Positions 63,790 through 64,000 of a stretch of DNA of 64,000 nucleotides are shown piece after piece. Positions within the stretch are counted from its first letter, which is position 1. Each line of letters opens with the position of its first letter. Source of the stretch: Lamellibrachia columna (Eukaryota; Annelida; Polychaeta; Sabellida; Siboglinidae); contig OY759261.1 of assembly GCA_963662155.1 (NCBI GenBank), positions 5,442,227-5,506,226 of the forward strand, given 5' to 3'. Both the position numbers and the translations under genes were made by a program. The notes under the pieces were generated by a model. The model was given only the letters and a program-made list of their open reading frames with translations, did no database searches and had not been told where the DNA came from.

Positions 63790-64000
63790 GCTGAAGACTT
63801 ACTGTGGTTAACATAAAGACTGCAGACTGAACTGAAGACTTACTGTGGTTAACATAAAGACTGCAGACTGAACTGAAGACTTACTGTGGTTAACATAAAG
63901 ACTGCAGACTGAACTGAGGACTTACTGTGGTTAACATAAAGACTGCACACTGAACTGAAGACTTACTGTGGTTAACATAAAGACTGCAGACTGAACTGAA
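63790..64000. repeat. Minisatellite, 41-bp unit, about 5 copies, cut by the window edge
   Basis: Units contain GAAGACTTACTGTGGTTAAC followed by ATAAAGACTGCAGACTGAACT. The array runs off the right end. Confidence 0.92.

Overview
The window is nuclear DNA from an animal, most likely a marine invertebrate. It has spliced genes with long introns, tRNA-derived SINEs, CR1-like non-LTR retrotransposons, hAT-like and piggyBac-like DNA elements, and an extreme load of minisatellites. I cannot place the phylum from sequence alone. By a hand tally of approximate coordinates, tandem arrays occupy roughly 45-48% of the window. Nearly all long open frames are these arrays read as protein and are not genes.

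One host gene can be reconstructed. It runs on the minus strand, right to left, from a start codon at 63126 to at least 8936, and continues beyond position 1. It encodes the N-terminal part of a FERM-PDZ tyrosine phosphatase of the PTPN3/PTPN4 (Drosophila Ptpmeg) family. I placed 14 consecutive coding exons plus one alternative copy of exon 8. Every junction has GT/AG signals and compatible phases, and the joined frame is 1935 nt (645 codons) with no stop. Exons 1-11 encode the whole FERM domain, exon 12 the FERM-adjacent segment, and exons 13-14 a long Ser/Thr/Asn/Arg-rich linker. I did not find the PDZ and phosphatase exons, which should lie past the left edge.

Layout, left to right: 1-8935 is intron, almost all minisatellite plus a SINE. 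8936-9128 is exon 14. 9129-21866 is intron 13, with a 42-bp GC-rich array, a piggyBac-like copy expanded from inside, and a 1.96-kb inverted-repeat transposon. 21867-24365 holds exons 13 and 12. 24366-33632 is intron 11, with a CR1-like LINE, a SINE split by an array, a 15-bp array and a hAT-like element inserted in that array. 33633-35044 holds exons 11 and 10 around a decayed LINE. 35104-41055 is a 6-kb array of 34-bp units. 41852-49437 holds exons 9 to 4, including two alternative exon 8 copies. 49438-57031 is array-rich intron 3. 57032-57811 holds exons 3 and 2. 57777-58926 is a 60-bp array made from the start of exon 2 and its own 3' splice site. 58927-62988 is intron 1. 62989-63126 is exon 1.

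The most interesting themes are the interactions between repeats and splicing of this one gene: a 3' splice site amplified 19-fold, a LINE tail and a piggyBac-like element sitting at splice acceptors, arrays whose units carry donor or branch-point motifs on the gene's sense strand, and a likely mutually exclusive exon pair in the FERM F2 lobe.
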